Notes: generated by a model from the sequence alone, not told the origin. Positions 46,823-58,959 are shown, counted from the first letter of the stretch. The stretch: DNA of 64,000 nt from Gonatopus flavifemur (GCA_018340375.1 JAFFJZ010000004.1:44618001-44682000), one strand, 5' to 3'. Made by a program: numbers and translations.

Positions 46823-47887
46823 TTATTTCAACAAATGTTCAGATTGGTGACCTTCAACTCCAATGCACTCATTGATCCGTACTTCAAAAGATCGTACACA
46901 ACTCCGAAGCATATTAGGTGGTATTTTGACACAAGCATCCTTGATCCGCTGTATCATGTTTCCTCGAGATGTTGGCACTTGTTTGTAAACTTCGCCCTTC
47001 AAGTAACCCCATAAAAAAAAGTATGGCGAGGTGAGCTCTGGCGATCTTGCTGGCCAATTTACTGGACCACTCCTACCGATCCAGCGTCCATTGAACTCGC
47101 GATCCAAAACTTGACGAGCAACTTGAGATTAATGCGCTGGACATCCATCGTGTTGAAACCACATTTGTTGCCTCACAGCTAACGTGACGTCTTCAAGTGA
47201 AAGCGGAAGTTGGTTTTCCAAACAACCACGGTATTTTCCGCCGTTCAAGTGACCCTCAATGAAGTGTGGACCCACAACCTGGTCTTCAATTATCCCACAC
47301 CAAACGTTCACAGACCATTGACGTTGATGTTCGACTTGACGTAACCAATGTGGATTTTCATTACTCCAGTAGTGCATGTTATGCCTATTAACCGTGCCAT
47401 GGCTGGTAAAAGAGGACTCGTTCGAAAATAGCACTTCAGCAAAGGAATCAGGATCTCATTGGATTTGTTGACGTGCCCATTGGCAAAAAATAATTCGGTT
47501 GTGAAAATCATCACCATGGAGTTCTTGATGCAATGAAATGTGGTAGGGGTGATATTTTTGTTTTTTCAATATCCTGGATACACTACGTTGCGAAATTTCA
47601 GAATCATGTTCGATTTCTCGAGTACTGACATGAGGATCAGTATTCACTGCAGCTAATACAGCAATTTCATTGTCGAATCCAGTAAGTGTGTTGTGACGGA
47701 CTCTTTTTCTGTTCCCCACACTTCCCTCTCCCATGAATTGTTCAATGACCGGATAAAAAGATGCTCGAGATCGCTCGTTGTTCGGGAAACGTTCAGCATA
47801 AAGTGTAATAGCGACATGAACATTCCTGGCACATTCACCATAAATGAGGATCCTTTCTATTCTTTCTTTTACAGGAATGGCCTCCAT
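46823..47887 (-). pseudogene. DUF4817-type Tc1/mariner-like transposase, two stops
   Basis: 355 codons in one frame from the ATG at 47887 to the stop at 46823. The N-terminal helix-turn-helix part has LIYGECARN, ISQRSVSRIL and HPYHISLHQELHG, the DUF4817 pattern. The DDE part follows: FSNESSFTSHG, where the first catalytic Asp appears as Asn, FQHDGCPAH with the second Asp, and WPARSPELTSPYFFLWGYLK, where the usual third-Asp position reads Tyr. In-frame stops are TGA at 47456-47458 and TAA at 47129-47131. It would cut and paste its element; this copy is inactive. Confidence 0.85.
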
Positions 47888-48057
47888 TATTGGAAGAAAG
47901 TTTTACAGAGAGGAAATTCAGAAAGAAATTAGCAGTCAGCAAAAGAGAAGATTAGAGAAATCAGAATACACAAATCACGATATTCGTTGAAGTGCCGAGT
48001 TATGGACCGAAAATATCGAGAGACAGAACGCAATTACATACACCGGTTTGATATGGT

Positions 48058-48873
48058 ATGTTTTGTTTTCATGCAATGCTTCGAATTCAACGACCGTGTA
48101 CGACTGTGTTTATGCTCGTATTTGTGTACATTTGGTGTGGAATAATTGATCACAAGGTTGTGGGTGCCCACTTCATTGAAGGTAACTCAAACCATGGAAA
48201 ATATCGTGGTCTTTTGGAAAACGAACTTCCGCTTTTGCGTGTGGACGTAATGTTAGCTGTGAACCAACAAATTTCGTTTCAAGGCAACAAATGTGTGGCT
48301 TAGATTGACGCTTATTCAGGCTTTTTCAGAATTTCAATGAGTGCGCTGCCTGAGTGCATTCCAAAAACATAGAAAAAAATCCTTGCAAAAGCACTTCACT
48401 ATCTCTCAATAAGAACAGGTGCCACAGGGGACCTACTTTTCCCCATTTGCTTCCACCTCCATTATTATGTAATGATGGAGACCAACTATCAGGAAAGTAT
48501 CATTTTCATACGGTTTTATTCAGTTATCCATGTACTTTTTGGAAAAAAATTTTCCAATTTTAGGAATTCCAAGATGGCAGCTTTGATGATTCGATCAGTT
48601 ATGATTTTTTGGAGTGCCATATTGAAACCTCCATCTTGAAATTTCCAAAACTGAAAATTCCTCGCAAGAAGTACATGGAGAACTGGATGAAACCGTATTA
48701 GAATGATAGTTTCCTGATAGATCCCTGGCGGAAAAATTTTGTTGAATTTTGTTCACTTTTGGCACAGCGGGGTTTCAATGAAATTCAACAAAATTCCGTA
48801 AACTTAAACGAACTTACGGATCAATAAATGCATTGGAGTTGGAGATGACCAATTCGAGCATTTGTTGGAATAA
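48058..48873 (+). pseudogene. Second, inverted DUF4817-type transposase copy (fragments)
   Basis: 48115-48303 encodes WCGIIDHKVVGAHFIEGN and KYRGLLENELPLL, parallel to the - strand copy, and 48826-48873 encodes the C-terminus (CIGVGDDQFEHLLE). The sequence in between (48310-48820) is unrelated or replaced and has a small inverted repeat of its own. The two copies face each other 5' to 5'. Confidence 0.7.
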
Positions 48874-49393
48874 GTTTATTCCAAACAAAAAAACCATTCA
48901 AAACGGTGAGAGGCGAGGGGACTCGCCGAAAACAAGCACCCCGACCCACGGTAACAAGACAAAAACAAACTCGTTCAATAACGAACTCGTTTAATTTCTA
49001 AGGTGACCTTCAAACGACCTTGAAGGTCAAGGTCATTTCAAGGTCCTGCCTGTTACAGCCTCCGTGTTGCACAACACCTGTCGTATGACGAAATTTCTCT
49101 CCTTTTGACCTTGGAATCACCTTGATATTGCCCCGACCTTGAGGTCAAGGTCATATCTCGACGTGAAATTTCCCGCTCTTTTCATTCCCGGGGTCAAATA
49201 GGGGGGGTCTCATCTGAAATTTTGAACTTGATCTTCAAATGACCTTGGAGATCGAGACCAAGGACATTTCCAAGGTCACTGTTAGATAGCCCCTTTGACA
49301 CTCCACAATTTTTGTATGGAACATTTTCCAATAAAAGATGGTCCACCGAGATATCTCGTTGCCTCAAGATAAATGCCTGACCCTGTGTATATA

Positions 49394-50315
49394 CAGGATG
49401 GTCCATTTGGAGTGATATAGTCAAATATCGCGAAAACTAGTGGAGATGAAGAAAAATGTTCCAGATAAAAGGGTTCCAAGGTAGAAGTATGATGCTGCTT
49501 GAAGAATCCCTCAGAGGTCATTTTGCAGGTCATTTAGAGGTCAAGATGGTTGTTTCAAATGGGACTCCCATCCTTTTATCATGGCATGGGAAAGCTGGTT
49601 TCGAACCCTTCACGAAACACGGATCGGGCATCCTTTCCGGCCATCGGGGTGCAAGGTATGAACCGTCGAAGTTATTGATGAACTACTCTTAGCGCTACCC
49701 AGGAACAACGACGTGGACGTGGTAGTTCTCTGTTCCCTCCGGAGTGCTTGATTATCGTGAGTCCCCTTGCCTCTCACATGTGGGGTTCCAAAATTTGGTA
49801 GTGTTTTTGTAATTGAGGGAGGACATGATCGATCGCATCCGCACTGTTTGTGCCAACATACCAGGATTATGTATGCAGGCAGAGGGGGGTAACTTCGAGC
49901 AATTATTGTAACAGCATCAAGCACCCCGCATGTAAGAGGCAAGGGGACTCACGATAATCAACCACTCCGGAAGGAACAGAGAACTACCACGTCCACGTCG
50001 TTGTTCCTGGGTAGCGCTAAGAGTAATTCATCAATAACTTCGACGGTCCATACTTTGCACCCCAATGGGTGGAAGGGGTGCATGATCCGTGTTTGGTAAA
50101 GGATTTGAAACCAGCTTCCCCATGCCATGATAAAAAAATGGGAGTCCTATTTAAAAAAGCCATCTTGATCCCTAAATGACCTCCAAAATGACCTTTAAGG
50201 GATTTTTCAAGCAGCATCATACTTCTACCTTGGAACCCTTTTATCTGGAACATTTTTTTCCATCTCCACTAGTTTCCGAGATATTTGACTTTATCACTTC
50301 AAATGGATCACCCTG
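49394..50315. mobile_element. 922-bp foldback, TA target, CAGGATGGTCC ends
   Basis: Arms 49394-49775 and 49935-50315 are inverted copies (CAGGATGGTCCATTTGGAGT and, in complement, CAGGGTGATCCATTTGAAGT). TA on both sides. The centre contains GAGCAATTATTGTAACAG, reminiscent of the transposase C-terminus of the neighbouring element, so it may be an internally deleted relative. Confidence 0.85.
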
Positions 50316-50319
50316 TATA

Positions 50320-51971
50320 CAGGGTGTCCCATTTTAATCTTTGAATGCAAATATCTCAAAAACATGCATCTTAAACCAAAAGTACTCCATACCAAAGTTG
50401 TTATACAAAGAGGGGGCCACAAAACTACGATATCAGTTTCATCATAGATGGCGTTATGATCGATTAAAATGGGGTCAACATCATTTTTTCAAACGGGAAC
50501 CCCTACTTTCCATTGCATATCTTGATTCTACGCAAAAAAACTGAGTAACTTTTGCTTGAAACGTTTTTCTAAATTTTTGAAGATGGCGCCTCAATCGATG
50601 AAAAATAAAGTCTATGAAACAATATCTTGAGGAATGGATCCAAAGCCAAAATATCCCATTCGAATGTTGTTGTTAAGAGAAGGGACGACACAATGGCGGT
50701 ATCAGTTCCATAGTAGATGGCGCTGTGGTCGGTAAAAGTGAGGTCAACTTCAATTTTTCAAATGGAAACTCCTACTTTTTACCGCATATCATGATTCTAC
50801 GCGAGAAAATGAGGAATTTTTGTTTGAAACATTTTTCCTAAATTCTTGAAGATGGGAACGGTGGAAAATGAGGTTGATGAAAAAGTTATACTGCATTGTG
50901 TGTGAAGCAACGCTCAACAAACAAATCAAAACAATGATAATTTCAGAGAAGACATTCAACACAAAACACAACAAATGTCATGTCCAACACATTGTAAATG
51001 ACTTCAATTCAATGTTTTGGAAACGACATTCATTGTGTTCTGTGTTTGATTCCTTCTCTGAAATTATTATTGTTTTGATTTGTTTGTTGAGCGTTGCTTT
51101 ACACATAATGCAGTAGAACTTTTTCATCAACCTCATTTTCCACCGTTTCCATCTTCAAGAATTCAGGAAAAATGTTTCAAACAAAAATTCCTCATTTTTC
51201 CGCGTAGAATCATGATATGCGATAAGAAGTAGGAGTTTCCATTTGAAGAATTGAAGTTGACCTCACTTTTGTAGGCGATGCGCGATTGCGCATGCTCTGG
51301 AACACGAATGTTTCACGAACAACCCAAAACCCAACGGTCACGTTGGATAGTTGGTCACTAGTCTTGGCACCGCATGCACGCGTTTTCGATATATCGTCTG
51401 GCGACGAAGTTTCGTCAAATAATTTTATATTGAAATCCTTCATTGTTAAGTACTGGCACTCGTCATTAATCCGACCTTCCTGGTAGAATTGTAGGCTGCC
51501 ATAAAGTATAGTAATATTGGGAATCTACCCACAACAAACCCTACACTTTTACCGATCACAGCGCCATCTACTATGGAACTGATATCGCCCCTGTGTCGTC
51601 CCCTCTCTTAGCAACAACATTCGAATGAGATATTCCGGCTCTTGGATGCATTCCTCAAGATATCCGCATATTGTTTCCTAGACTTTATTTTTCATTGATT
51701 GTGGCGCCATCTTCAAAAATTTAGAAAAACGTTCCAAGCAAAAGTTACTCAGTTTTTCGCGTAGAATCAAGATATGCAATAAAAAGTGGGGATTCCGTTT
51801 AAACAAATGATGTTGACCCCATTTCAATCGATCATAACGCCATCTATGATGAAACTGATATCGTAGTTTTGTGGCCCCCTCTTTGTATAACAACTTTGGT
51901 ATAAAGTACTTTTGGTTTGAGATGCATGTTTTTGAGATATTTGCATTCAAAGATTACAATGGGACAGCCTG
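50320..51971. mobile_element. 1.65-kb foldback, second copy of the 391-1719 family
   Basis: CAGGGTGTCCCATTTTAATC at the left end; TA on both sides, separated from the preceding element only by TATA. It is collinear with 391-1719 apart from an extra 274-bp insertion in the right arm (51271-51544). No transposase. Confidence 0.88.
51271..51544. mobile_element. 274-bp insertion with 6-bp target duplication
   Basis: Compared with the related element at 391-1719, this segment is extra. It is flanked by ACTTTT on both sides (51265-51270, 51545-51550) and has short inverted ends GTAGG/CCTAC. It is more CpG-rich than its surroundings (GATGCGCGATTGCGCATGC near 51277). The family is not recognised. 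Confidence 0.65.
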
Positions 51972-52270
51972 TATATATACTCCATAAAAACTATACATGT
52001 ACTGCATACATATTATGTCTATACTATATACATACTACACGTATACATATTATTGACCAATAATGAATAGAAAAGGGAAAAGAATAATACACATGCATAT
52101 ATACACCAATGTATAATTATATTTGAGGCAGAATCGAGATGGCAAATCACCATGAGTTTTCAAGATTCATATATGTATACATGAAATCGAGAATATTATA
52201 TTATTATTATGATCATTATATTGTTATTTCTATCATTGCATTATATTATACTGTATTATTTTTGTATATA

Positions 52271-52565
52271 CACGGAGAAAATATATTGACGAAAAATTAT
52301 TCAAAGTTGAGTAAAACGAGGACATAGTGGCATTCCCGCGAGGTTGAAAATCCAGTTGACTTAATTTTACTCGACTACAGATGAAAATCAATTCAGATGT
52401 TTCCCAACAGTATTCAACTTGTTGAAGTAATAAAAACATTTGAATTTATTTCCATTTGTAGTCGAGTAAAATGAATTCAACTGGATTTTAAACTTCGCGG
52501 GAATGCCACTATGTCTCCGTTTTACTCAACTTTGGGTAATTTTTCGCCAATACATCTTCTCCGTG
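52271..52565. mobile_element. 295-bp palindromic MITE, TA target, CACGGAGAA ends
   Basis: A hairpin with arms carrying TTGAGTAAAACGAGGACATAG and its complement; ends CACGGAGAAAATATATTGAC; TA on both sides. Similar termini to the MITE at 25562-25815. Confidence 0.85.
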
Positions 52566-52569
52566 TACT

Positions 52570-53110
52570 GATTTCTTCATACTGTTATTTTCATTTCTAT
52601 GTATATACATATACTCAATAGATACATATATGAAGATGTACATATGTACGCATACATATATACATGAAAATACACATATACATACACGTACACATATGCA
52701 TACGTGTATATGAATATTTATATATGCGTATATATATATACATACACATTACATCCCAGTACTACAGCTTCCAATATGTTCATTTTCTTAATCTTTGATG
52801 TCCCATAACTCGAAAAGTATTCATTCTCGGACCTTGTGCCTGTGTAAACTTTTTCTGGCCATCATAAACTATATTATAGCAAAGTCCCAGCTAATTTGAC
52901 CGGGATCCACTTTCCCATAAGATTAGTGCAGAGTTCTTTATGCAACGATTCCGTTATGGCCCCATAGTGGTCCCATATAAGTTTCATCCTAATCGGTTGA
53001 GAAATGTGGGAAAAGTTCTTAGCAATTTGCATTCTTTGAAGATACTCTCAAAGCATGTTTCCCGCGTATCTGTATCATCTGAATTCCTTTAGAACTCATA
53101 AAACCATGGT
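52570..53110. repeat. TA-rich microsatellite region and one ~490-bp unit fragment
   Basis: 52610-52750 is a degenerate (TACATA)n tract. 52880-53110 is a piece of the dispersed unit, with CCCCATAGTGGTCCCATATA. Confidence 0.7.
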
Positions 53111-53615
53111 AGAACCATCATTGAAGCATTATGATATTCCAACAGATTTTTCTGTTGATTCGTATTATTTAACAATATTCTCTGATCTAAGGAAACTTTG
53201 TTCAAAGAAAGGAATTACTCACTCAGTTTAATATTCTACAGCATGTCATGGAAGAAATTGTCAGATTCCAAGTAGGGATAAGTAGGGACCTTTCGTACGG
53301 TTTTTACATCTTTCATGTTTTTGAATCAATTATCTGATCGAAAATTCAAGCGATTGTATTTATCAATAGTACATGTATCTGGGTTCAATGCGAAAAAATT
53401 ACCAGTTGATTACATCTCATATGTATTGAATAATAACAACCTGAAGTCAATTCGAAATTCGTATAAATGTTCCCCACTTACAGGGTACTTTCGTACACTG
53501 TGGAATAATATTGTACAATGAATTCAAACTACAAATAAATCATGAAAAATTTTCATTTGACCATCAAACTCACATTTATATTAATTAATGCAATGAAATA
53601 TTTAATTATTGAATA

Positions 53616-54087
53616 CAGTCCGCTCTCTCAACAGTGCCGGTGATGGGAGAGTAGGGGAGTATTTTTCTTAGAACTCATGTACCCGCACCATTGGCGTACG
53701 CGTATGTTCTCAACATTCGTAAGCCACTCTCGCAATAGTGCCACACGCTTGTGTATGCAAAATTACTCTCTTCCACATTCCTGTATACATACTTGATGTT
53801 TGAATTTATTTGTATCATTTTTCGGTTATTCCTTCTTGATTAATTCCAAAGTAATCACACCAATTTTCTATTCTTCATCTCGACACATTTGCCATGATGG
53901 AACATGGATCAGAGTAATTGAACATCAGTTATGAAGAGTTCTTGATCATATTTGCGGGTGGCACTATTGCGAGAAACGGTTCCAAATGTGATGCCACACG
54001 ATAGCGTGATGGATGGTGGGGGTAGTGTTCGAGCACGAATGAGGAGGATCGCACTATTCAGAGTGGCACTGTTGAGAGAGCGGACTG
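53616..54087. mobile_element. 472-bp MITE, TA target, CAGTCCGCTCTCTC ends
   Basis: A perfect 23-bp terminal repeat beginning CAGTCCGCTCTCTCAACAG, TA at both sides. Internal variants (CTCTCGCAATAGTGCCAC near 53729 and its complement near 53957) repeat the end sequence, as seen in pogo/Tigger-type Tc1/mariner elements. Confidence 0.82.
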
Positions 54088-54516
54088 TATCCACAACTTT
54101 GTTACGTGTTCTTTGTTGTGTAATTGCGTCCCATGCTCCTGTTGAAAAAATTTTGATGAATGAATGGTCAATATAGCAGGATAAGAATATAGAAACATTG
54201 GTTTGTCATCAATGAGACACAAAATCAACCGCTAGCAATTTACCGTTCACCTATTGTGTCTGCAGGGGTACTTCCGTACGTGTCTGAATGTGCCCTTCCT
54301 AGTTCTGTACGAATGTGCCCCATTAACGAAACAACAATAAAACATGACTGTCCCACTATATTGATATACAAATCAAAAAAATTGATTACTAAAATCATGT
54401 TTCAGAAATGTATCTTCGTTACTGAGAACATATAGTTTAGAAAAACATAACATAACGAGAGTAAATATAGCTGGGAGCATCGATGAAGGAATTACTTACG
54501 GAATGCAAAAATGCAA

Positions 54517-54720
54517 TCCCAGTGAACATTTTTCCCCTCAACATTTCGAACATTCATTATGTTCTCTAAATGATACCAGAAAGTTCTCTAATGCCAAGTC
54601 AATCTGAGTCAATAAGTCATCTAAAAGCTTTCCGAAATCGACGCATTAGAGAACTTTCTGATATCAGTCAGAGAACATAATGAATGTTTGAAATGTTGAG
54701 GGGAGAAATGTTCACTGGGA
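54517..54720. mobile_element. 204-bp palindromic MITE, TCCCAGTGAACATT ends
   Basis: A long hairpin: CCCAGTGAACATTTTTCCCC and its near-complement; arms of about 75 bp including ACATTCATTATGTTCTCT. Non-coding. Confidence 0.8.
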
Positions 54721-55083
54721 ATGCTACCTATAACTTCACTCTCACTGCTACGGATGACCTAAAACTGCATAGACATCATGGTGACTACTCAACTTACTCA
54801 TACATGAACACTCATGTTAGCACAACTTTTCATTCGTATTTTATAACTACTGTATGAATGTGCCCCGCGTACGAATGGTCCCGATTTTCCCCTATACATC
54901 TTCTTGATATAAAGAAATCAAATCGTTCCAGAATACTGTCGTAGACGTAGGGAACGTGAAGCAGAGATCTGATTAGTTTCCAATTATTCCGGTCGTGTAG
55001 AGGGAAGCTTTATAATCACTTCCGGGGACTGAAAGTGTTTTTGACTGGAACGTGAAATAGCTTTTCACTCAATTGTCCATAAG

Positions 55084-55655
55084 TGGAAACCACTGATCTC
55101 TATTATACACTAGATAGCGGATACTAAAAATTTCTTGTGACGAATTGAAGACTTGAGCCACCATTTTGTTGTGGGCTGAATGTTCATTTTTTAGCGGTAA
55201 ATTTGAACCGTATCAACGTATTTCCAACAAAATCTACATTATATTTTCACGTAATTGAAAAATTTTTCATTATCCTTTCCCATGTCATCTGAATTTTAGT
55301 CCATAATACAAACAAGCATGGGATTCTGTTTATTGTTGAGTTTTTGTGAATTTCACAGAAAAATGTATATTTTCAATTATAAAAACGTTCCAAACCATTC
55401 AAACTGTAATCAATCATGATTTTTCCGAATTTCCCATCATGTTACACAATATTGGGTATTAGGATTGGAATAATATTGATATACTGCACCAAATACTTCG
55501 ATAGCATTCAAATTTCTCACCAAAATTGAGCATTCAGCCCACAAACAAATGGCGGCCCCAGAGTCTTCTGTCACGTTCAATTACTCACAGAAGTCTTGTA
55601 TTGCGAAGTCCTGTATCCGCTATCCAGTGTATATTAGGGATCAGTGGTGGAAACT
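55084..55655. mobile_element. Inverted-repeat element, ~570 bp
   Basis: CCACTGATCTCTATTATACA at left is matched in complement at about 55635-55655, continuing through GATAGCGGATAC and GGGCTGAATG on both arms. The frame at 55549-55800 arises from this repeat. Confidence 0.65.
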
Positions 55656-56099
55656 GGTTGAATCCGCGTACGTTTCATCCGACCAAATGACTCGAAACCG
55701 AATTCATGAGAAATTTGAAATTTTCAGGGACGATACTTCGAGATTTTATTTTAGCCCTAAAGGAGCGCCAGTTTCGGAAGATCGAAAATTCCCGAAATAG
55801 ACTTTTTAAAACTCAGCACTCGAGTTCTGCAGGGGCGTAGATAAAATCTCAAAGAATGATCTCTGAAAATTTCAGATTCTTCTTCGGTTAGTTTTTCAAT
55901 TGGAAAACACCGTGCTTGAACGGTAACCCAGTATCCACTTAAGGAGGGGGGAATGCAGTGAGGCACAGAGTTTGGAAATCGACGGTTTTTTCATTGTACA
56001 AGACCGTCCCTACTCACTGAACCCCTTCCCCGTTCCTCGGGATGATCTTTATTTTTTTCATTTACGATAACTGTGACGACTAAAAATTTTACGAACTAT

Positions 56100-56540
56100 T
56101 GATCCTCACGTGAAATTTTCTATAGAGTACGATTCCGGGGTTTTTATTCGAGTAAATTGTTATTTTCAACGAATTGTTCGAACAATAATTGTTCAAACGA
56201 ATTGTGGAAATAATTTTTTTTCTGTGGATATTTATTCCCCAACTAGATATCCCATTTCCAATAGTCATTCTTTTTGTGACCCGAGCAGATTCGCCGTGGA
56301 CACCGAATGGTATGGATAATTCGAAATTGCTTATAATTTTTATCCACAATAATTGCGACGGCTGAAAATTTTGCGCCCCATCGATCCTTACATGAAATTT
56401 CTTGTAGAAATTTCGGAATTTTTATGTACGTGAATTGTTATTTTCAACAAATTGTTTGAACAATAATCATTCCAACAAATTGTAAAAATTCTTTTTCTGT
56501 GGATGTTCATTCCCCAACTAGATATCCTATTCCTATGAGT
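56100..56540 (+). repeat. Direct duplication, ~285-bp spacing
   Basis: The stretch from TGAAATTTTCTATAGAG at 56111 to CCCCAACTAGATATCCC near 56250 recurs at about 56392-56530 with about 80% identity by eye. The rest of 55660-57170 shows nothing recognisable. Confidence 0.6.
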
Positions 56541-57178
56541 AGGCTAAGCAGTCTCACCATGGGCATCAATGGGTTATTGATGACTTCACATATTATGATT
56601 TTCAAGTGGCACTGTAGACAAAACACACAAAAAATAAGTATTCCTAATTTTCGTTGACCAGTGTGTCACTTTTGAACGGAGCACAAACTCGAGAAGAATT
56701 CGTACCCTGCTTTCTAAATCTGAAACAGTGAAAAATCACGTGTTCCACTCCACTATGTCTCAGAAGTGAGCCAGTCCGCTTCAAGTGGAATTTTCACTCG
56801 GTTCGAGTGAACCCTTACTTTTTGAGAGTGGAAAATTGACTCTAGAATTTGAGTGGCTGTGAGTTTCTAACCTCAAACCTTAGAATATCACTCTAAAATA
56901 GTGGAAATTTCACTCAAAATTTCGACAGGCTCACTTTTGGCTGGCTAAAGAGTGAAATTTCACTCTAAAAATCTCAGAAAGTGAGTTTTAATGATTCTCT
57001 GACTCTTTCTATCACTTCGTCGATCGAAATAGGAAGTAAATTTCATTCTTGAAACAATGGACAGATTCAAGGAATTATTGAAATCCAGTGTACGAATTCT
57101 TCCCGAATTTATGTTCTGTCCAAAAGTGACGTAATACTCAACGAATTTTTGGGTTACCAATTTTTTCCGTTGAAAAAA

Positions 57179-57667
57179 GGGTCGGTGCCGAATCAACGAA
57201 AAACCAAATCAACAAAAAAAAATTTACTAGCAGTATGAAGTTGTCATTTTGTTGCAGTATGAAATGAAATGAGTCATAGATCATTGATTAAATTAAACGA
57301 AAAGTAAAAAAACATTGATTTGCTAACACAACCCCACGGTAAACTTAATTTCCCTTTGTTATGTTTATGATTATGGTATGGTTATGTTTATGATAACAAC
57401 AAACCGATTTTCGTTCTCTACAGACGTTTCAAACAGTTTGATTGTACCGATCGATCAGGAAGATCATTAATAATTTTATTAGAATGATGAATTACGTGTC
57501 TACTGTAATAAACGGGTGCAGTGAATAGGTTAACATAAAGAATTTTCGTTCAATTTAATCAATGATCTATGACTAATTCCATTTCATACTGCAACAAAAT
57601 GACAACTTCATACTGCTAGTAAATTTTTTTTCGTTGATTTGGTTTTTCGTTGATTCGGCACCGACCC
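57179..57667. mobile_element. 489-bp MITE with perfect 8-bp target duplication
   Basis: TGAAAAAA at 57171-57178 and 57668-57675 flanks the element exactly. Its ends are GGGTCGGTGCCGAATCAACG and the complement, followed by arms containing AAATGACAACTTCATACTGC. The 8-bp duplication points to hAT mobilisation. It resembles the 121-bp MITE at 4977-5097. Confidence 0.85.
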
Positions 57668-57701
57668 TGAAAAAACAGTGTTTGCATCTTAATTTCGGAC
57701 G

Positions 57702-57820
57702 GTAGGGGGTCTTTTGGCCGAATCGACATGATTTGACAATCGCTAGTCGCTTTCAGAGAACACTGGGGAATGACTAGCGATTGTTAAATCATGTCCATTC
57801 GGCCAAAAGACCCTCTACCA
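57702..57820. mobile_element. 119-bp palindromic MITE
   Basis: GGTAGGGGGTCTTTTGGCCG at left and the complement of GGTAGAGGGTCTTTTGGCCG at right; the hairpin runs through GACTAGCGATTGT. Confidence 0.75.
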
Positions 57821-57849
57821 TTTCGTACCATGCTTTTGCTTTCTCGTTA

Positions 57850-58930
57850 GAGGGAAACATTATGATTGTTTCCGGGGGTCGAAAATTTTTTGTCCTCAAA
57901 CTCAAAATCTCTTAGGCCAAAATGTTGCTCCAAACTCGGGGAGCATTTTTGGTTTTGTGTGTCTGTGTGTGTGTGCGTGTGTGTGTGAAGTGAATTGCGA
58001 CCGCCAATATTTTTCGTTCCTATTATTCGATCTTCATGAAATTTTCACCACGGTCACATGTAGTGTCAAGAGTGGTTTTATATAAGTTTCAACCCACTAG
58101 TTACAGAAGAACCGGAGGGATGAGGAAAAATGTAAAATAATGGTGATTTCACGAACGCCCATGGAGCCTTTCGAAGTAGCTGATCCAAGTGGTCCTTTCC
58201 AACCAATCAAAATGCTTTAAAAGTGATCCGGATCACTTTGATCAGCTACTTCGGAAAGCTCCTATACTTCCGTTTCCCATTGCCCGACTGTGATTGAATC
58301 CATACCACGTTCTGACTATGATCCACTAGTGGTTCCATATGACTTTCATCCCAATCGGTTGGAAACTGTGGAAAATTTTTTTTCTGCGATTCGCGTTTTT
58401 TGGCCATATTTTGAAAGCATGCCTTCCCCATGTTTGTATCATCTGAATGCAATGGAACTGGGAGCATTCCGAGGTGTTAGTTGTACGGTATGAATTCCAA
58501 GCAAATCAGAAGTAAGGGAAAAAAAGGTAAGCACTAAGCTTTGGAACAAAATTTGAAAATTTCATAAATGCCGCAATTGTGCGGATATCTTTCGTTTCTT
58601 CCATCATATCATTATGAAATTTTTACCACAGTTTTATGCAGTGCCGATATAACTTTCCATATAACTTTCAACCTGATCTTCACGGAAAAACGGGAGACAG
58701 AAAGGAAACATGTTATAAAAAATTGTGATTTCGGATCAAGGGCATGTTTTCGCTTCCTGTCATCTGATTGCAATGGAATTTCCACCACGGTTCAGTTATG
58801 ATCCCATAGTGGTCTCATATAAGTTCCATCACAATCAGTCGAAGGACGTGGGGAAAGAGTCTTTTGCAATCTGCATTGTTTAACAACATTTTCAAACTTT
58901 TCATCATGATTGGTTGATTAGGAACGAGGA
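57850..58930. repeat. ~490-bp repeat units with nested palindrome and (TG)n
   Basis: Two units of the family of 42.9-45.7 kb. A (TG)n tract is at 57955-57988. A palindrome at 58172-58265 (GAGCCTTTCGAAGTAGCTGA and complement) interrupts the first unit. Confidence 0.7.
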
Positions 58931-58959
58931 AGCCACGTGCCGATTGGCAGAATTCTTTG

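Larger units (their letters stand above)
46317..49385. mobile_element. 3-kb foldback with two head-to-head DUF4817-type transposases
   Basis: Ends CAGGGTGAGGCATTTATTTT and, in complement, CAGGGTCAGGCATTTATCTT. Inverted arms are about 480 bp (46317-46800; 48900-49385). The left half carries a transposase on the - strand (46823-47887) and the right half remains of a second copy on the + strand. TA precedes the left end; the right TA is mutated to TG. Confidence 0.85.
53270..54895. mobile_element. Putative 1.6-kb element with TCGTACG-type inverted ends
   Basis: GGGACCTTTCGTACGG near 53285-53300 and, in complement, GGGACCATTCGTACGC near 54870-54885, plus further CGTACGAATGTGCCCC motifs near 54310 and 54850. 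It contains two nested MITEs. No transposase is recognised. Confidence 0.4.

Noticed and set aside
48768..48785. CACAGCGGGGTTTC as a left RAG1-like end
   Set aside because: One heptamer base differs and the following bases do not match either family end.
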